DNA from: an uncultured Eubacteriales bacterium | GTDB lineage: Bacteria > Bacillota > Clostridia > Oscillospirales > CAG-272 | Length of the DNA stretch: 64,000 bases | Direction of reading: 5' to 3' | Assembly (NCBI GenBank): GCA_934525675.1 | Contig: CAKSZH010000005.1 | Coordinates: 1 to 64,000, forward strand | In this document: piece after piece, positions 24,998 through 33,254 of the stretch | Numbering within the stretch: the first letter of the stretch is position 1 | Layout of the letters: the number at the start of each line of letters is the position of its first letter | Program-made: the position numbers and the translations under genes | The notes under the pieces: generated by a model | The model's input: the letters and a program-made list of their open reading frames with translations, nothing else | What the model was told of the DNA's origin: nothing | Database searches by the model: none

Positions 24998-26890
24998 TCA
25001 TTCCCACTCCACCGTTGCCGGGGGCTTGCCCGTCACGTCGTAGAGAATCATGTCGATTTTGTCCCGGAGAAGTTCGTTTGCGCGGATGCGGCTGACGATG
25101 TTTGAAAGTGCGTCGGCGGGGAAGTCCACACCCGGAACCGCAGACTGCGCGGTCATGAAGTCGTTGGTGACAACGGCACGGACGGCGATGGATACGCGTC
25201 CCGTATCCGCTCCCTTGACAACCGGCACGAGCACCGCGAAGCACTGTGCGATCTTTGTTTTCTTGCCGGGAGCCATGGGCTTCATCAGCTCGCTTGTGAC
25301 GATGTCATCCGCCTCGCGGAGCAGCTCTGCGCTTTCGTGGCAGATGCGGCTGCGGACGCTGACAAGCTCGCCTTCATTCTCGCCGCCGTCGATGACATAC
25401 GCGGTGCGGTTGACGAAGTTCAGGTGATTCGGGATGGCGCGCGCGACCTCCTTGAGATCCGCCCAATCCACGTTCAGACGGTCGCCCGACAGAATGGCAA
25501 GCGAGCGGTAGGAGCGGTTGTCGCCCTGCACGCCCACGGAACGGACGGGAGCAATATGCGCTTCATATTTGCAGCCGGTTTCTTCAAGGAAGGTGCAGAG
25601 CGCCTTTTCCTGTTCTGCGTCCGCGTGGTTGCCGCCGTCGGTGCAGAGGATGCGGACACCGAGTCCGGGTCCGGGGAAGGGCTGACGGGAAGCGATCGCT
25701 TCGTCCAGTCCGAGCATCCGCGCCACGCGGCGTACCTCGTCCTTGTGCCAGTCCCAGTTGGTTTCGATGACGTGCCCCTTGTCGCGCAGTTTGCGGATGA
25801 CGCCGACGTCGTTGTGGTGGGTCTTGATCTTGTGCGCGTAACCGGAAACGTCGGGGTTGCCGGATTCGATCAGATCGGGGCGGAGTGTTCCCTGCGCTAA
25901 GAACGCGGTATCAAAGTCGAGGTCCAGCTTCTTTGCCGCCTCTTCGGTCACGACGAAGAACATATGTCCGATGATGGCGCGCTTGTCTTCGGGCGCGCAG
26001 GTTTCGGACAGCTCGTCGTATTCCTTCCCGTCGATGGTGAGCTTTGTGTGGAAGAACGCGTCCTCCGCGTTGATGCGCTGCATCTGGGTCAGCCCCAGCT
26101 CTGCGAGGTTGGAGCAGATGAGGTCGGATTCGTTCTTGCGCATGAGACCGTGGTCGATGTGAATGGCGAAGACCTGCTCGGGCTTCAGCGCCTTGACAAG
26201 CAGTGCGGCGGTCACGGCGGAATCCACGCCGCCGGACACAAGGACGACGACCTTCCCGTCGCCGACGCGGCGGCGGATCATGTTGACGGAGGTCGTGATG
26301 CGGTCCTCAAGGGCGTAAACCTCCTTGAATCCGCAGATGCCGCGGACGAAATTGTTCAGCATTTCCACACCGTGAACGGTGGGATCGACTTCGGGATGGA
26401 ACTGCACGCCGACGATCTTCTTGTCGGGGTTCCAGACGCCCGCGCAGACATTTCCCGTCTTTGCGACCAGGCGGAAGCCCTCGGGCATGACGCTGACGGC
26501 GTCTCCGTGGCTCATCAGGACCGGCTCCTTTTCGGAAAGCCCCTTGAAGAGCGGGCAGGAGGGGTCAATGTCGATCTCGGTCTGACCGTACTCGGTCTTG
26601 ACCTCGGGGGCGACCACGCCGCCGAACTGCTCCACGATGAGCTGCATGCCGTAGCAGATGCCGAGCATCGGGATGCCGAGGTCGAAGATGGCTTTGTCAT
26701 ATTCCGGCGCGCCGGATTCCCAGACACTGGAGGGACCGCCGGAGAAAATGATGGCGCCGTAGTCGCGGAGCTTGTCCGCCGCCACGCCCATCGGGAAGAT
26801 GTCGGTGTAAACGCCCGCCTCGCGGATCTTCCGGTCAATCACCTTGGTGTACTGACCGCCGCAGTCGAGGATTGCAAGTTTTTCTGTCAT
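24998..26890 (-). CDS. guaA: GMP synthase (glutamine-hydrolysing), eukaryotic-type long form
   Basis: The 630-residue enzyme converts XMP to GMP with ATP and glutamine. The class I amidotransferase triad is seen in LGICYGMQL (Cys) and VQFHPEVDPT (His, Glu). The PP-loop reads LVSGGVDSAVTAALL, and the synthase part has LAQGTLRPDLIES and KTHHND. The usual bacterial GuaA is about 510-525 residues. This one has an enlarged C-terminal dimerisation part, and its end (YDVTGKPPATVEWE) closely matches the human-type enzyme. ATG 26890 follows GGAGATC; an upstream in-frame start is not needed. It is monocistronic. Confidence 0.95.
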   Translation of the reverse strand: MTEKLAILDCGGQYTKVIDRKIREAGVYTDIFPMGVAADKLRDYGAIIFSGGPSSVWESGAPEYDKAIFDLGIPMLGICYGMQLIVEQFGGVVAPEVKTEYGQTEIDIDPSCPLFKGLSEKEPVLMSHGDAVSVMPEGFRLVAKTGNVCAGVWNPDKKIVGVQFHPEVDPTVHGVEMLNNFVRGICGFKEVYALEDRITTSVNMIRRRVGDGKVVVLVSGGVDSAVTAALLVKALKPEQVFAIHIDHGLMRKNESDLICSNLAELGLTQMQRINAEDAFFHTKLTIDGKEYDELSETCAPEDKRAIIGHMFFVVTEEAAKKLDLDFDTAFLAQGTLRPDLIESGNPDVSGYAHKIKTHHNDVGVIRKLRDKGHVIETNWDWHKDEVRRVARMLGLDEAIASRQPFPGPGLGVRILCTDGGNHADAEQEKALCTFLEETGCKYEAHIAPVRSVGVQGDNRSYRSLAILSGDRLNVDWADLKEVARAIPNHLNFVNRTAYVIDGGENEGELVSVRSRICHESAELLREADDIVTSELMKPMAPGKKTKIAQCFAVLVPVVKGADTGRVSIAVRAVVTNDFMTAQSAVPGVDFPADALSNIVSRIRANELLRDKIDMILYDVTGKPPATVEWE

Positions 26891-26929
26891 GAATGATCTC
26901 CTTGCCAAGCACAAAAATTATCAATTCAC

Positions 26930-26958
26930 ATTATAACAGAAACCTTCCCGGATTGCAA
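26930..26958 (-). promoter_or_regulatory. guaA promoter
   Basis: On the minus strand TTGCAA (26958-26953), a 17-nt spacer and TATAAT (26935-26930) lie about 40 bp before the guaA start. I see no guanine riboswitch in the short leader. Confidence 0.75.
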
Positions 26959-27078
26959 GTGGTTTCCCCAAAGCAACCGACAGTTTTGTATAACATTCGC
27001 GGTCATACCGGAGTGAAGTTTTCATATATTGAAGAGAAAACACCCTTGGTATGGGGAACGGACTTGGAGGAGACCCGA

Positions 27079-28197
27079 ATGGAACCGATAAAAATACTGG
27101 CAGTGATCGGGACACGACCGGAAGCGGTCAAGCTGTGTCCTTTGGTAAAGGAGTTGAAGAAGCGCCGTGCCTTCCGCACGCGGGTACTTGCGACGGGACA
27201 GCACGGGCGGATGTGTGCCGATGTGCTCCGGACGTTCGGCGTGCGACCCGACCGGAGCTTCAGTTCGATGCGCATCGGCAGTACGCCGGACGCGACGGCA
27301 GGGGTAATTTTAACGGAAATGGGGCGAATCCTCGGCGTGGAAGAACCTGATCTTGTCATCGTTCAGGGAGACACCACGACCGCATTTGCGGCGGCGCTCT
27401 GCGCGTTTTACAGGAAGATTCCCGTGGCGCATGTGGAGGCGGGGCTTCGCACCTATGATATGCTGTCGCCGTTTCCCGAGGAATGGCACAGGCGGGCAGT
27501 CGGGCTTCTCTCAACGTATCATTTTGCACCGACGGCAAGCGCCGCCCTGCACCTCCGGACCGAGGGCGTGGACGCGTCAAAGATCTATACGGTCGGAAAC
27601 ACGGTGACCGACGCGCTCGTTCTGACCGCCGGGCGGGGGTATGACAGCCCCCTGACCGAGCGGCTTGCGGGCAAACGGCTGGTGCTTGCTTCATTCCACC
27701 GGCGGGAAAACGCGGAACACATTACCGTCATGCTCGGCGCGCTCCGCGACGCGGTCGGGAAATACCGGGAGGACACCTATCTTCTGTGCGAGGCGCACCC
27801 CAACCCGGAGATGGGCAGGGCAGTTGCGGCGGCATTGGATTCCTGCCCCTTTGCCGGGATCGCACAGCCGCTCCCGGTGGAGGAATATCACGCGCTTCTG
27901 TCCCATGCGTACTTCTGTGTGACCGACAGCGGCGGGATTCAGGAGGAAGCGGCGTTCCTCGGTATTCCCACGCTGATTGCAAGGGAATCGACCGAGCGCC
28001 CCGAGGGCATCGGGTGCGGGGTGCTCCGGCTTTGCGGAACCGACGGGGCTGTCATCGGCGCCGTGGCGGAACAGCTTCTTTCCGACGCATCCGCGCGGGC
28101 ACGTATGGCGGTACGTACCGACGTGTACGGAGACGGACACGTGTCGGAGCGCATTGCCGGAATTCTGGAGGACGTACTGGGCGTATCCGGGGATTGA
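27079..28197 (+). CDS. wecB: UDP-N-acetylglucosamine 2-epimerase (non-hydrolysing)
   Basis: The 372-residue enzyme interconverts UDP-GlcNAc and UDP-ManNAc for cell-wall glycopolymers. Family motifs are IGTRPEAVKLCPLVKEL, VIVQGDTTTAFAAAL, VAHVEAGLRT, FHRRENAEH and VTDSGGIQEEAAFLGIP. ATG 27079 follows GGAGGAGA. Open reading upstream of this ATG has no family similarity. Bacillus homologues are called mnaA. It stands alone between the divergently transcribed guaA and the convergent regulator operon. Confidence 0.93.
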   Translation: MEPIKILAVIGTRPEAVKLCPLVKELKKRRAFRTRVLATGQHGRMCADVLRTFGVRPDRSFSSMRIGSTPDATAGVILTEMGRILGVEEPDLVIVQGDTTTAFAAALCAFYRKIPVAHVEAGLRTYDMLSPFPEEWHRRAVGLLSTYHFAPTASAALHLRTEGVDASKIYTVGNTVTDALVLTAGRGYDSPLTERLAGKRLVLASFHRRENAEHITVMLGALRDAVGKYREDTYLLCEAHPNPEMGRAVAAALDSCPFAGIAQPLPVEEYHALLSHAYFCVTDSGGIQEEAAFLGIPTLIARESTERPEGIGCGVLRLCGTDGAVIGAVAEQLLSDASARARMAVRTDVYGDGHVSERIAGILEDVLGVSGD

Positions 28198-28287
28198 TTC
28201 CCCGACAGGCAGAACAGCTTGCAGAAGCAGCCGCCGGATACGAAGGCTGCCCGGCAGGCGCAAGCGGATTTTGAAGACAACCGAAAG

Positions 28288-28326
28288 AATCCCCCGTCAG
28301 AAGTAACATTCTGTCGGGGGATTTTC
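28288..28326. terminator. Bidirectional terminator between wecB and the regulator operon
   Basis: A stem with one mismatch (28291-28302 with 28309-28320, CCCCCG...CGGGGG) is followed by ATTTTCT on the plus strand and preceded by A residues for the minus strand. Confidence 0.8.
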
Positions 28327-28350
28327 TGTATTTCAAAATTGTATTTGCCG

Positions 28351-28980
28351 TTACTTTGCACGGTACCGGTAGCCGACTCCGCGGACGGATTCGATCAGCC
28401 GCATCCCGAGAACCTTTTCGGTCTTGCGACGCAGGCGACAGATATAGGTTTCGGTCATGTTGCTCTCGTGACTGCCGAGCAGAGCGTCCAGCTCCCCTTT
28501 GGGAACGACCTCGCCGTTTGCCGCAAGAAGCCTGCCGAGAAGTGCGAATTCCCGATAGCTGAGCGATACCGAATACTCGCCCATCACCGCGCGCATATGC
28601 AGAGGATCCAGTGTCAGCGCCGGATGAGCGATCCGGTGAGAAATCACATTTCCCTCGGGAAGAGAGACCCGGCTCTCCGGGAACAGACGGTAAAGCTCCT
28701 CCCGCAGTCGTTTGACCGGGAAGGGACGATGGAAGATCAAACAGCAACCGGATTTAACTTCCTCCGGGAGTACGTCGGGATCGACGGAAAAACCGATGGT
28801 CTGCGCGGCGGGGGACGGTACCGGACGGATCCGGTCCAGGTCGATCAGTACGGCGCGCGCGGCACTGACGTGCTCGTCGGCGACGGGAAACACGCAGGCA
28901 GGGAAGCCGCAGAAGGTACATTCGTCCGCAAGCATCCTGCCAAACAGTTCATCGGGAGACAGAATCACGATGTCATTCAT
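28351..28980 (-). CDS. Winged-helix (OmpR/PhoB-type) regulator with degenerate receiver-like N-terminus
   Basis: The 209-residue protein ends in a transcriptional regulator C-terminal domain: LSYREFALLGRLLAANGEVV, SNMTETYICRLRRKTEKV and IESVRGVGYRYRAK. The N-terminal 100 residues look like a worn receiver domain. AVLIDLD may be the old phosphoacceptor strand, and HRPFPVKRL replaces the K-P switch. Its start overlaps the stop of the anti-sigma gene (ATGA), so it belongs to the sigma/anti-sigma operon. No histidine kinase is adjacent. Stand-alone regulation without phosphorylation is likely. Confidence 0.75.
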   Translation of the reverse strand: MNDIVILSPDELFGRMLADECTFCGFPACVFPVADEHVSAARAVLIDLDRIRPVPSPAAQTIGFSVDPDVLPEEVKSGCCLIFHRPFPVKRLREELYRLFPESRVSLPEGNVISHRIAHPALTLDPLHMRAVMGEYSVSLSYREFALLGRLLAANGEVVPKGELDALLGSHESNMTETYICRLRRKTEKVLGMRLIESVRGVGYRYRAK

Positions 28981-29747
28981 GGGGTCGTCTCCCACGGGAA
29001 TGTTCCGGACAGGTAATTTCCTTCTCTGTCCCAGAAGGATTCGTAGATCTGACCGTCCTCCCCGATAAATCCGATGCGCAGGGTGCTGCCCTCCCACACG
29101 TATTCTCCGGTAAAGGTCAGACCGTCTGCGGAATACGACACCCGGTCCGACGCAAGCTCGATCCGGTACGCATACTGTCCTTTGGTCAGAGTGAGTCCCG
29201 TGAACGTCAGCCCGTCTTTTCTGTCGTCCGTTTTACCGCTTGTGACGGCGGTTGCCATTTCGGGGGCTTCCTCGGGATGAAGTCCGTTGTAATTCGGGTT
29301 TCCCTTCACGGAAAAGCTCTCGTGGAAGAACGGCATGGAATCCGGCGCCTGTGCATCGGAGACGCTTTGCTTGCGGTGGGTAATCGTGAGTGCTACGGCG
29401 AGCGCTACGGTCCCGATGAGCACGAAGGCTGCCGCCATGGCGACAAGGGCACGGAGACGGCTCCCGAAGCGGACGGAACGCCGCGGCGCCGGTATTTCGG
29501 CCGTTGTTTTTCCGGACTGCTCCTTCCGGACAGCTTCCATGATCCGTTCATGCAGATCCGCCGGGACTTCCGGTGCGGCGGCGGAAATATCCTCGCGCAG
29601 TTGTTTCTCAAGAAGCCATTCCGCACGGCATTCGGGACACTGCAAAAGGTGAGCGCGTACCGCCCCGGTCATCTCCGGGGGCAACTCTCCGTCCGGATAC
29701 GCGTCAAGCAGTTTTCTCGTTTCCTTGCAATTCATTGCGGACATCAT
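28977..29747 (-). CDS. Zinc-finger anti-sigma factor, membrane-bound
   Basis: The 256-residue protein has an N-terminal zinc-binding anti-sigma domain (MNCKETRKLLDAYPDGEL ... HLLQCPEC, the H-x3-C-x2-C site). A single membrane segment lies at about 105-125 (LVAMAAAFVLIGTVALAVAL), followed by an outside domain of about 130 residues. Such proteins hold an ECF sigma factor at the membrane until a signal releases it. ATG 29747 is preceded by AAGGAG. It lies 67 bp after the sigma gene. The extracellular domain, with short beta-strand-like repeats (GLTFTGLTL, GLTFTGEYV), was not recognised. Confidence 0.85.
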   Translation of the reverse strand: MMSAMNCKETRKLLDAYPDGELPPEMTGAVRAHLLQCPECRAEWLLEKQLREDISAAAPEVPADLHERIMEAVRKEQSGKTTAEIPAPRRSVRFGSRLRALVAMAAAFVLIGTVALAVALTITHRKQSVSDAQAPDSMPFFHESFSVKGNPNYNGLHPEEAPEMATAVTSGKTDDRKDGLTFTGLTLTKGQYAYRIELASDRVSYSADGLTFTGEYVWEGSTLRIGFIGEDGQIYESFWDREGNYLSGTFPWETTP

Positions 29748-29814
29748 CTGCGGCTCCTTTCTCTTTTCTGTGTTACTGTTTTATCCGACGCGCAGGGCGG
29801 GGGAAAGTTCCCCG

Positions 29815-30399
29815 TCAGCGGATATTTCTTTCGGTGAGCAGAGCTTTGAGTGCCTGTCGCGCCCGGAACAGGCGGCTTTTGACCGTGCCGTCGGTCAGCC
29901 CTAAAATGTCTGCGATCTCTTCGTAGGAACGCCCCTCCATGTCGCGGAGCGTCAGGATAACGCGGTGATCCCCGGCAAGATCGGCGATTGCCTGTCTTAC
30001 ACCCGCGATGCGTTCTTTTTGCGCATAACTCTTTGCGGGGTCGGAGTACGGATCGGGGTCTGCGATCTCCGCCTGCCGGTCCTCTCCGTCCTCTGTTTCA
30101 AGGGTCATGGAATCCGCCGGGCGGTTTTTCCTGCGCCGGAGCTCGTCAAGCGCGGTGTTTTTAGCTATGGTCAGAACGTAAGTGGAGACCGACGCATCGC
30201 CGCGGAAGGTACCGAGCGTCCGGAAGAGCTTCAGGAAGGTTTCCTGCGAAACATCCTCCGCGTCCTCCCGGTTGCCGACGATCGCAAAGGCGAGGCGATA
30301 GACCGGCTTTTCCAACTCCGTCACGATCCGGGAGAACGCGTCCCCGTCGCCGTCGGCGGCGCGGTGCAGCCAGTCGAGCAGTATTTCATTGTCGGACAT
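29815..30399 (-). CDS. ECF-type RNA polymerase sigma factor
   Basis: The 194-residue sigma-70 family protein has region 2 (RLAFAIVGNREDAEDVSQETFLKLF) and region 4 (AIADLAGDHRVILTLRDMEG, SYEEIADILGLTDGTVKSRLFRARQAL). Region 3 is absent, as usual for ECF factors. It is the first gene of a three-gene operon with its anti-sigma factor and a winged-helix regulator. ATG 30399 follows AAAGGAG. Autoregulation is usual for this class, but I could not pick a convincing ECF promoter. Confidence 0.93.
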   Translation of the reverse strand: MSDNEILLDWLHRAADGDGDAFSRIVTELEKPVYRLAFAIVGNREDAEDVSQETFLKLFRTLGTFRGDASVSTYVLTIAKNTALDELRRRKNRPADSMTLETEDGEDRQAEIADPDPYSDPAKSYAQKERIAGVRQAIADLAGDHRVILTLRDMEGRSYEEIADILGLTDGTVKSRLFRARQALKALLTERNIR

Positions 30400-30517
30400 A
30401 GGCGCGCGTCTCCTTTCTGTTTCGTTCGGGTAAGGCAGTGCCGGGGAACCGGATGCCGTCAGGGATTCCGGAGTGTGATGTTCTCTTTTGCCGGGGACCG
30501 CTTTCGGGTATCGGCGG

Positions 30518-31531
30518 TCAGTTCTCCCGGTACAAAGGGGCGATCGCGCGCGTCAGATCGTCAAAGGTCACCGCCGCCATGATCGCGGCGCGGACCGCCG
30601 CGCCGCCGTACATCCCCTTGGTGTACCACGCGAGGTACTTCCGCGCTTCGGGCACGCCGACCTTTTCTCCCTTGTCCCCGACGATGCGGGAAACATGGAG
30701 AAGCGCCGTGTCAAGCCGTTCTGTTTTGGTCGGGGGCGCGTAAGGCTTTCCCTCAAGCGCCGCAACGATTTCCGCGAACAGCCACGGATTTCCGAGAGCG
30801 CCGCGACCGACCATCACCCCGTCGCATCCGGTCTCCCGGAGCATACGAAGCGCGTCGTCCGCCGCGAAAATGTCGCCGTTTCCGATGACGGGAATACGGA
30901 CGGCACGCTTTACGTCGGCGATCACCTCCGGGAGAATCCCCGGCGCGTATCCGTCCGCACGGGTCCGCGCGTGTACCGTGACGGCGGCGGCTCCCGCGTC
31001 CTCTGCAATCTTTGCGACCTCGGCGGCGTTGATGTGCTGCCTGTCCCACCCCGCGCGGATTTTGACGGTGACGGGAATCTTCACCGCGTCCGCAACGGCG
31101 CGGACAATGCGCCCGACCAGCGGCGGATCCTTCATGAGGGCACTGCCCTCGCCGTTTCCCGCAACCTTGGGGACGGGACAGCCCATATTGATGTCAATGG
31201 CGGACGGCGGCACGGTCGCGGTACAGCCGACGTAGGCGCAGGTTTCAATGAGCCTTGCCGCCTCGGCAAGATATTCCGCCTCACTGCCGAACAGCTGGAC
31301 CGCGTGGGGAAGCTCGTCCTCCCGGACGGACGCGAGCGGCGCGGTACGGGAGAAGGAAGCATCCCGTTTCTTCGTACGCATCTCATAACAGATTGCCTTG
31401 GCGGAAACCATTTCGCTGACGGTCATCTCCGCGCCCGCTTCCCGGCAGACCTGCCGGTAGGCGCGGTCGCTGACGCCTGCCATCGGCGCTGCGAGAAGCC
31501 CGTGTTTCAGTTGAATGTTTCCGATGGTCAT
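30518..31531 (-). CDS. dusB: tRNA-dihydrouridine synthase (DusB type)
   Basis: The 337-residue FMN enzyme reduces uridines in tRNA. Hallmarks are LAAPMAGVSDRAYRQVCREAG, VQLFGSE, AIDINMGCPVPKVAGNGEGS (catalytic Cys in the MGCP motif), PVTVKIRAGWD, VTVHARTRADGYA and GCDGVMVGRGALGNPW. ATG 31531 follows GGAGGAG. It is transcribed away from the DUF1836 operon, and both have consensus promoters in the 175-bp gap. Confidence 0.93.
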   Translation of the reverse strand: MTIGNIQLKHGLLAAPMAGVSDRAYRQVCREAGAEMTVSEMVSAKAICYEMRTKKRDASFSRTAPLASVREDELPHAVQLFGSEAEYLAEAARLIETCAYVGCTATVPPSAIDINMGCPVPKVAGNGEGSALMKDPPLVGRIVRAVADAVKIPVTVKIRAGWDRQHINAAEVAKIAEDAGAAAVTVHARTRADGYAPGILPEVIADVKRAVRIPVIGNGDIFAADDALRMLRETGCDGVMVGRGALGNPWLFAEIVAALEGKPYAPPTKTERLDTALLHVSRIVGDKGEKVGVPEARKYLAWYTKGMYGGAAVRAAIMAAVTFDDLTRAIAPLYREN

Positions 31532-31577
31532 GTGCTCCTCCGCCTGCGGGACCCGTGCGCCCCGAATTTCACACAAC

Positions 31578-31606
31578 ATTATACCACGCCCGTCCAGCCC
31601 TGTCAA
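31578..31606 (-). promoter_or_regulatory. dusB promoter
   Basis: On the minus strand TTGACA (31606-31601), a 17-nt spacer and TATAAT (31583-31578) lie about 45 bp upstream of the start codon. Confidence 0.8.
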
Positions 31607-31642
31607 TCGCACAATCGGGATAAGGCAAATCTTAAATTCCAC

Positions 31643-31671
31643 TTGATTCCGCAGAGGAAATGGTGTATAAT
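31643..31671 (+). promoter_or_regulatory. Promoter of the DUF1836-YhcH-mrnC operon
   Basis: TTGATT (31643-31648), a 17-nt spacer and TATAAT (31666-31671) lie 35 bp before the GTG start of the DUF1836 gene. Confidence 0.8.
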
Positions 31672-31706
31672 GGTAATCAATATGAGATACCGGGGAGGAA
31701 AACACC

Positions 31707-32411
31707 GTGACCGACGATCTGAAGGCTTTATTTACCGACGCGGTTTCCGATGCCGATCTGCACGGAAACGAAATTCCGTCGATCAATCTGTACCTTGATC
31801 AGATTATCAGCCTGATCGCGGACTGCAACGCAAAAGGTGCGGAGCGTTACCGCGACCGGGTGCTGACCAAGACCATGATCAACAACTATTCCAAGGAGGG
31901 GCTGATCAAGCCGATCAAGGGCAAGAAGTATACCCGCGAGCAGGTGCTTCAGATGCTGTATATCTATGCACTCAAGGGAACTCTGTCCATCGGGGAGATC
32001 AAGCGCCTTTTGTATGGCGTGTACGCGGCGGAGGAGAACTTCGACGGGAATGCGCTCGAAGCGTGCTACGAGCAGTTTCTTGCCATCAAGCAGTCCAACC
32101 GGGAAGAGTGCGTGGATGCGCTTGAGCGTCTGATGGCGACCAATGCGCTCGACCCCGCAAAAGAGCCGGATTATTTCCTGACGGTGCTCGGCGCGGTGTC
32201 CCTGTCTGCTTATTTCCGGTCGATTGCCGAGGCAATGCTGGAGGCAAGGTATCCCGACCCCGACGCAAAACCGGAGAAGCCGGAGAAGCATCCGAAGGAG
32301 CAAAAGGAGCCGAAGACCGCAAAGAAAGACAAAAACCGCGGAAATCAGGAGAAAGATACAAACGGCGCCGCGGACGCGGCGTCAAAAACGGAGGAAGAAA
32401 AACATGATTAA
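31707..32411 (+). CDS. DUF1836 family protein, MerR-like regulator
   Basis: The 234-residue protein starts at GTG 31707 after GGGGAGG. The DUF1836 domain spans about 15-180: LYLDQIISLIADCNAKGAER, KTMINNYSKEGLIKP, KYTREQVLQMLYIYALK. The N-terminal helix-turn-helix resembles MerR-type DNA-binding domains, and the family is widespread in Firmicutes with unknown targets. The last 40 residues are Lys/Glu/Pro-rich and probably disordered. The gene overlaps the following YhcH gene by 8 bases. Confidence 0.85.
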   Translation: MTDDLKALFTDAVSDADLHGNEIPSINLYLDQIISLIADCNAKGAERYRDRVLTKTMINNYSKEGLIKPIKGKKYTREQVLQMLYIYALKGTLSIGEIKRLLYGVYAAEENFDGNALEACYEQFLAIKQSNREECVDALERLMATNALDPAKEPDYFLTVLGAVSLSAYFRSIAEAMLEARYPDPDAKPEKPEKHPKEQKEPKTAKKDKNRGNQEKDTNGAADAASKTEEEKHD

Positions 32412-32865
32412 GGGAAATATCAGGGACGCATCACTTTACGAAAATCTGTACCCCGGCTTCGCGGAAGCGTTCCGGACACTGCGGGAATACACCAATGAAA
32501 CGGCGCTCGGCAAGCACGTCATCGACGGGGATCGCCTGTATGCCAACGTCCAGCGGTATGAAAGCAAGTCACCCGCGGATGCGAAATTCGAAAATCATCA
32601 CAAGTACATCGATGTGCAGTACATGATCTGCGGTCGGGAGAAAATCCGCGTGACCGTCCCGGACGGGCTGACGTTGACCGACCCCTACAACGAAGGCGGC
32701 GACTGCGAGTTGTTCGCCATGACAGAGAATTATACCGAGCTGGATATGCGCACGGGGGATTTTGCCATCCTGTTTCCCGGCGAGCCTCACGCGCCCGGTA
32801 TCCGCTATGACGGAGAAAACGCAGAGACGGTCGGCAAGGTCGTCGTCAAGGTTCTTTTGAAATGA
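32404..32865 (+). CDS. YhcH/YjgK/YiaL family (DUF386) sugar-binding cupin
   Basis: The 153-residue protein has cupin-type motifs: KFENHHKYIDVQYMICGRE (metal-binding histidines), YDGENAETVGKVVVKV and PGEPHAPGI. Family members are linked to sialic acid and other sugar metabolism, often as anomerase-like or sensor proteins. Here it lies in an operon with a DUF1836 regulator and Mini-RNase III, away from sugar genes. It overlaps both neighbours (8 bp before; ATGA after), so the operon is tightly coupled. Confidence 0.88.
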   Translation: MIKGNIRDASLYENLYPGFAEAFRTLREYTNETALGKHVIDGDRLYANVQRYESKSPADAKFENHHKYIDVQYMICGREKIRVTVPDGLTLTDPYNEGGDCELFAMTENYTELDMRTGDFAILFPGEPHAPGIRYDGENAETVGKVVVKVLLK

Positions 32866-33254
32866 TGGGAGAGACGCCCATCGGGGAGATTTCCACGCAG
32901 GCGCTCGCTTATCTCGGCGACTGCGTGATCGAATTGTACGTCCGCACCCATCTGGTGAGGGAAAAGGGGCTGTCCACCTCGGCGCACCTCAATACGGCGG
33001 CGCTCGGATACGTCCGCGCACCCATGCAGGCGCGGGCGATGGAACGCATTCTGCCGCTTCTTGACGAAGAGGAAACCGGGGTATTCCGGCGCGGCAGAAA
33101 CATCGGGCATACCAATACGCCGAAGAGTGCGACCGTGGCGGAATACCGCAGTGCAACGGGCATGGAGGTGCTCTTCGGGTGGCTGTACCTCATGGAACGG
33201 CATGACCGCGCGGATGAATTGTTCCGTGCGGCTTACGGGTTGGAGGAAACATGA
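32862..33254 (+). CDS. mrnC: Mini-ribonuclease III
   Basis: The 130-residue RNase III-like domain lacks a double-stranded RNA-binding domain. LAYLGDCVIELYVRTHLV holds the conserved Asp, and the C-terminal EVLFGWLYLMERHDRADELF has the conserved Glu. In Bacillus this enzyme matures 23S rRNA. RGRNIGHTNTPKSATVAEYR is typical of the family. The start overlaps the YhcH stop (ATGA), and its stop overlaps the next ATG (ATGA). Confidence 0.93.
   Translation: MMGETPIGEISTQALAYLGDCVIELYVRTHLVREKGLSTSAHLNTAALGYVRAPMQARAMERILPLLDEEETGVFRRGRNIGHTNTPKSATVAEYRSATGMEVLFGWLYLMERHDRADELFRAAYGLEET

Noticed and set aside
24813..25043. Small repetitive ORF with VVPG-like repeats
   Set aside because: It is translated from the GC-rich intergenic repeats and begins within a terminator stem.
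26893..27078. N-terminal extension of the UDP-GlcNAc 2-epimerase
   Set aside because: The extra residues have no family similarity and would include the guaA promoter; ATG 27079 has a strong ribosome-binding site.
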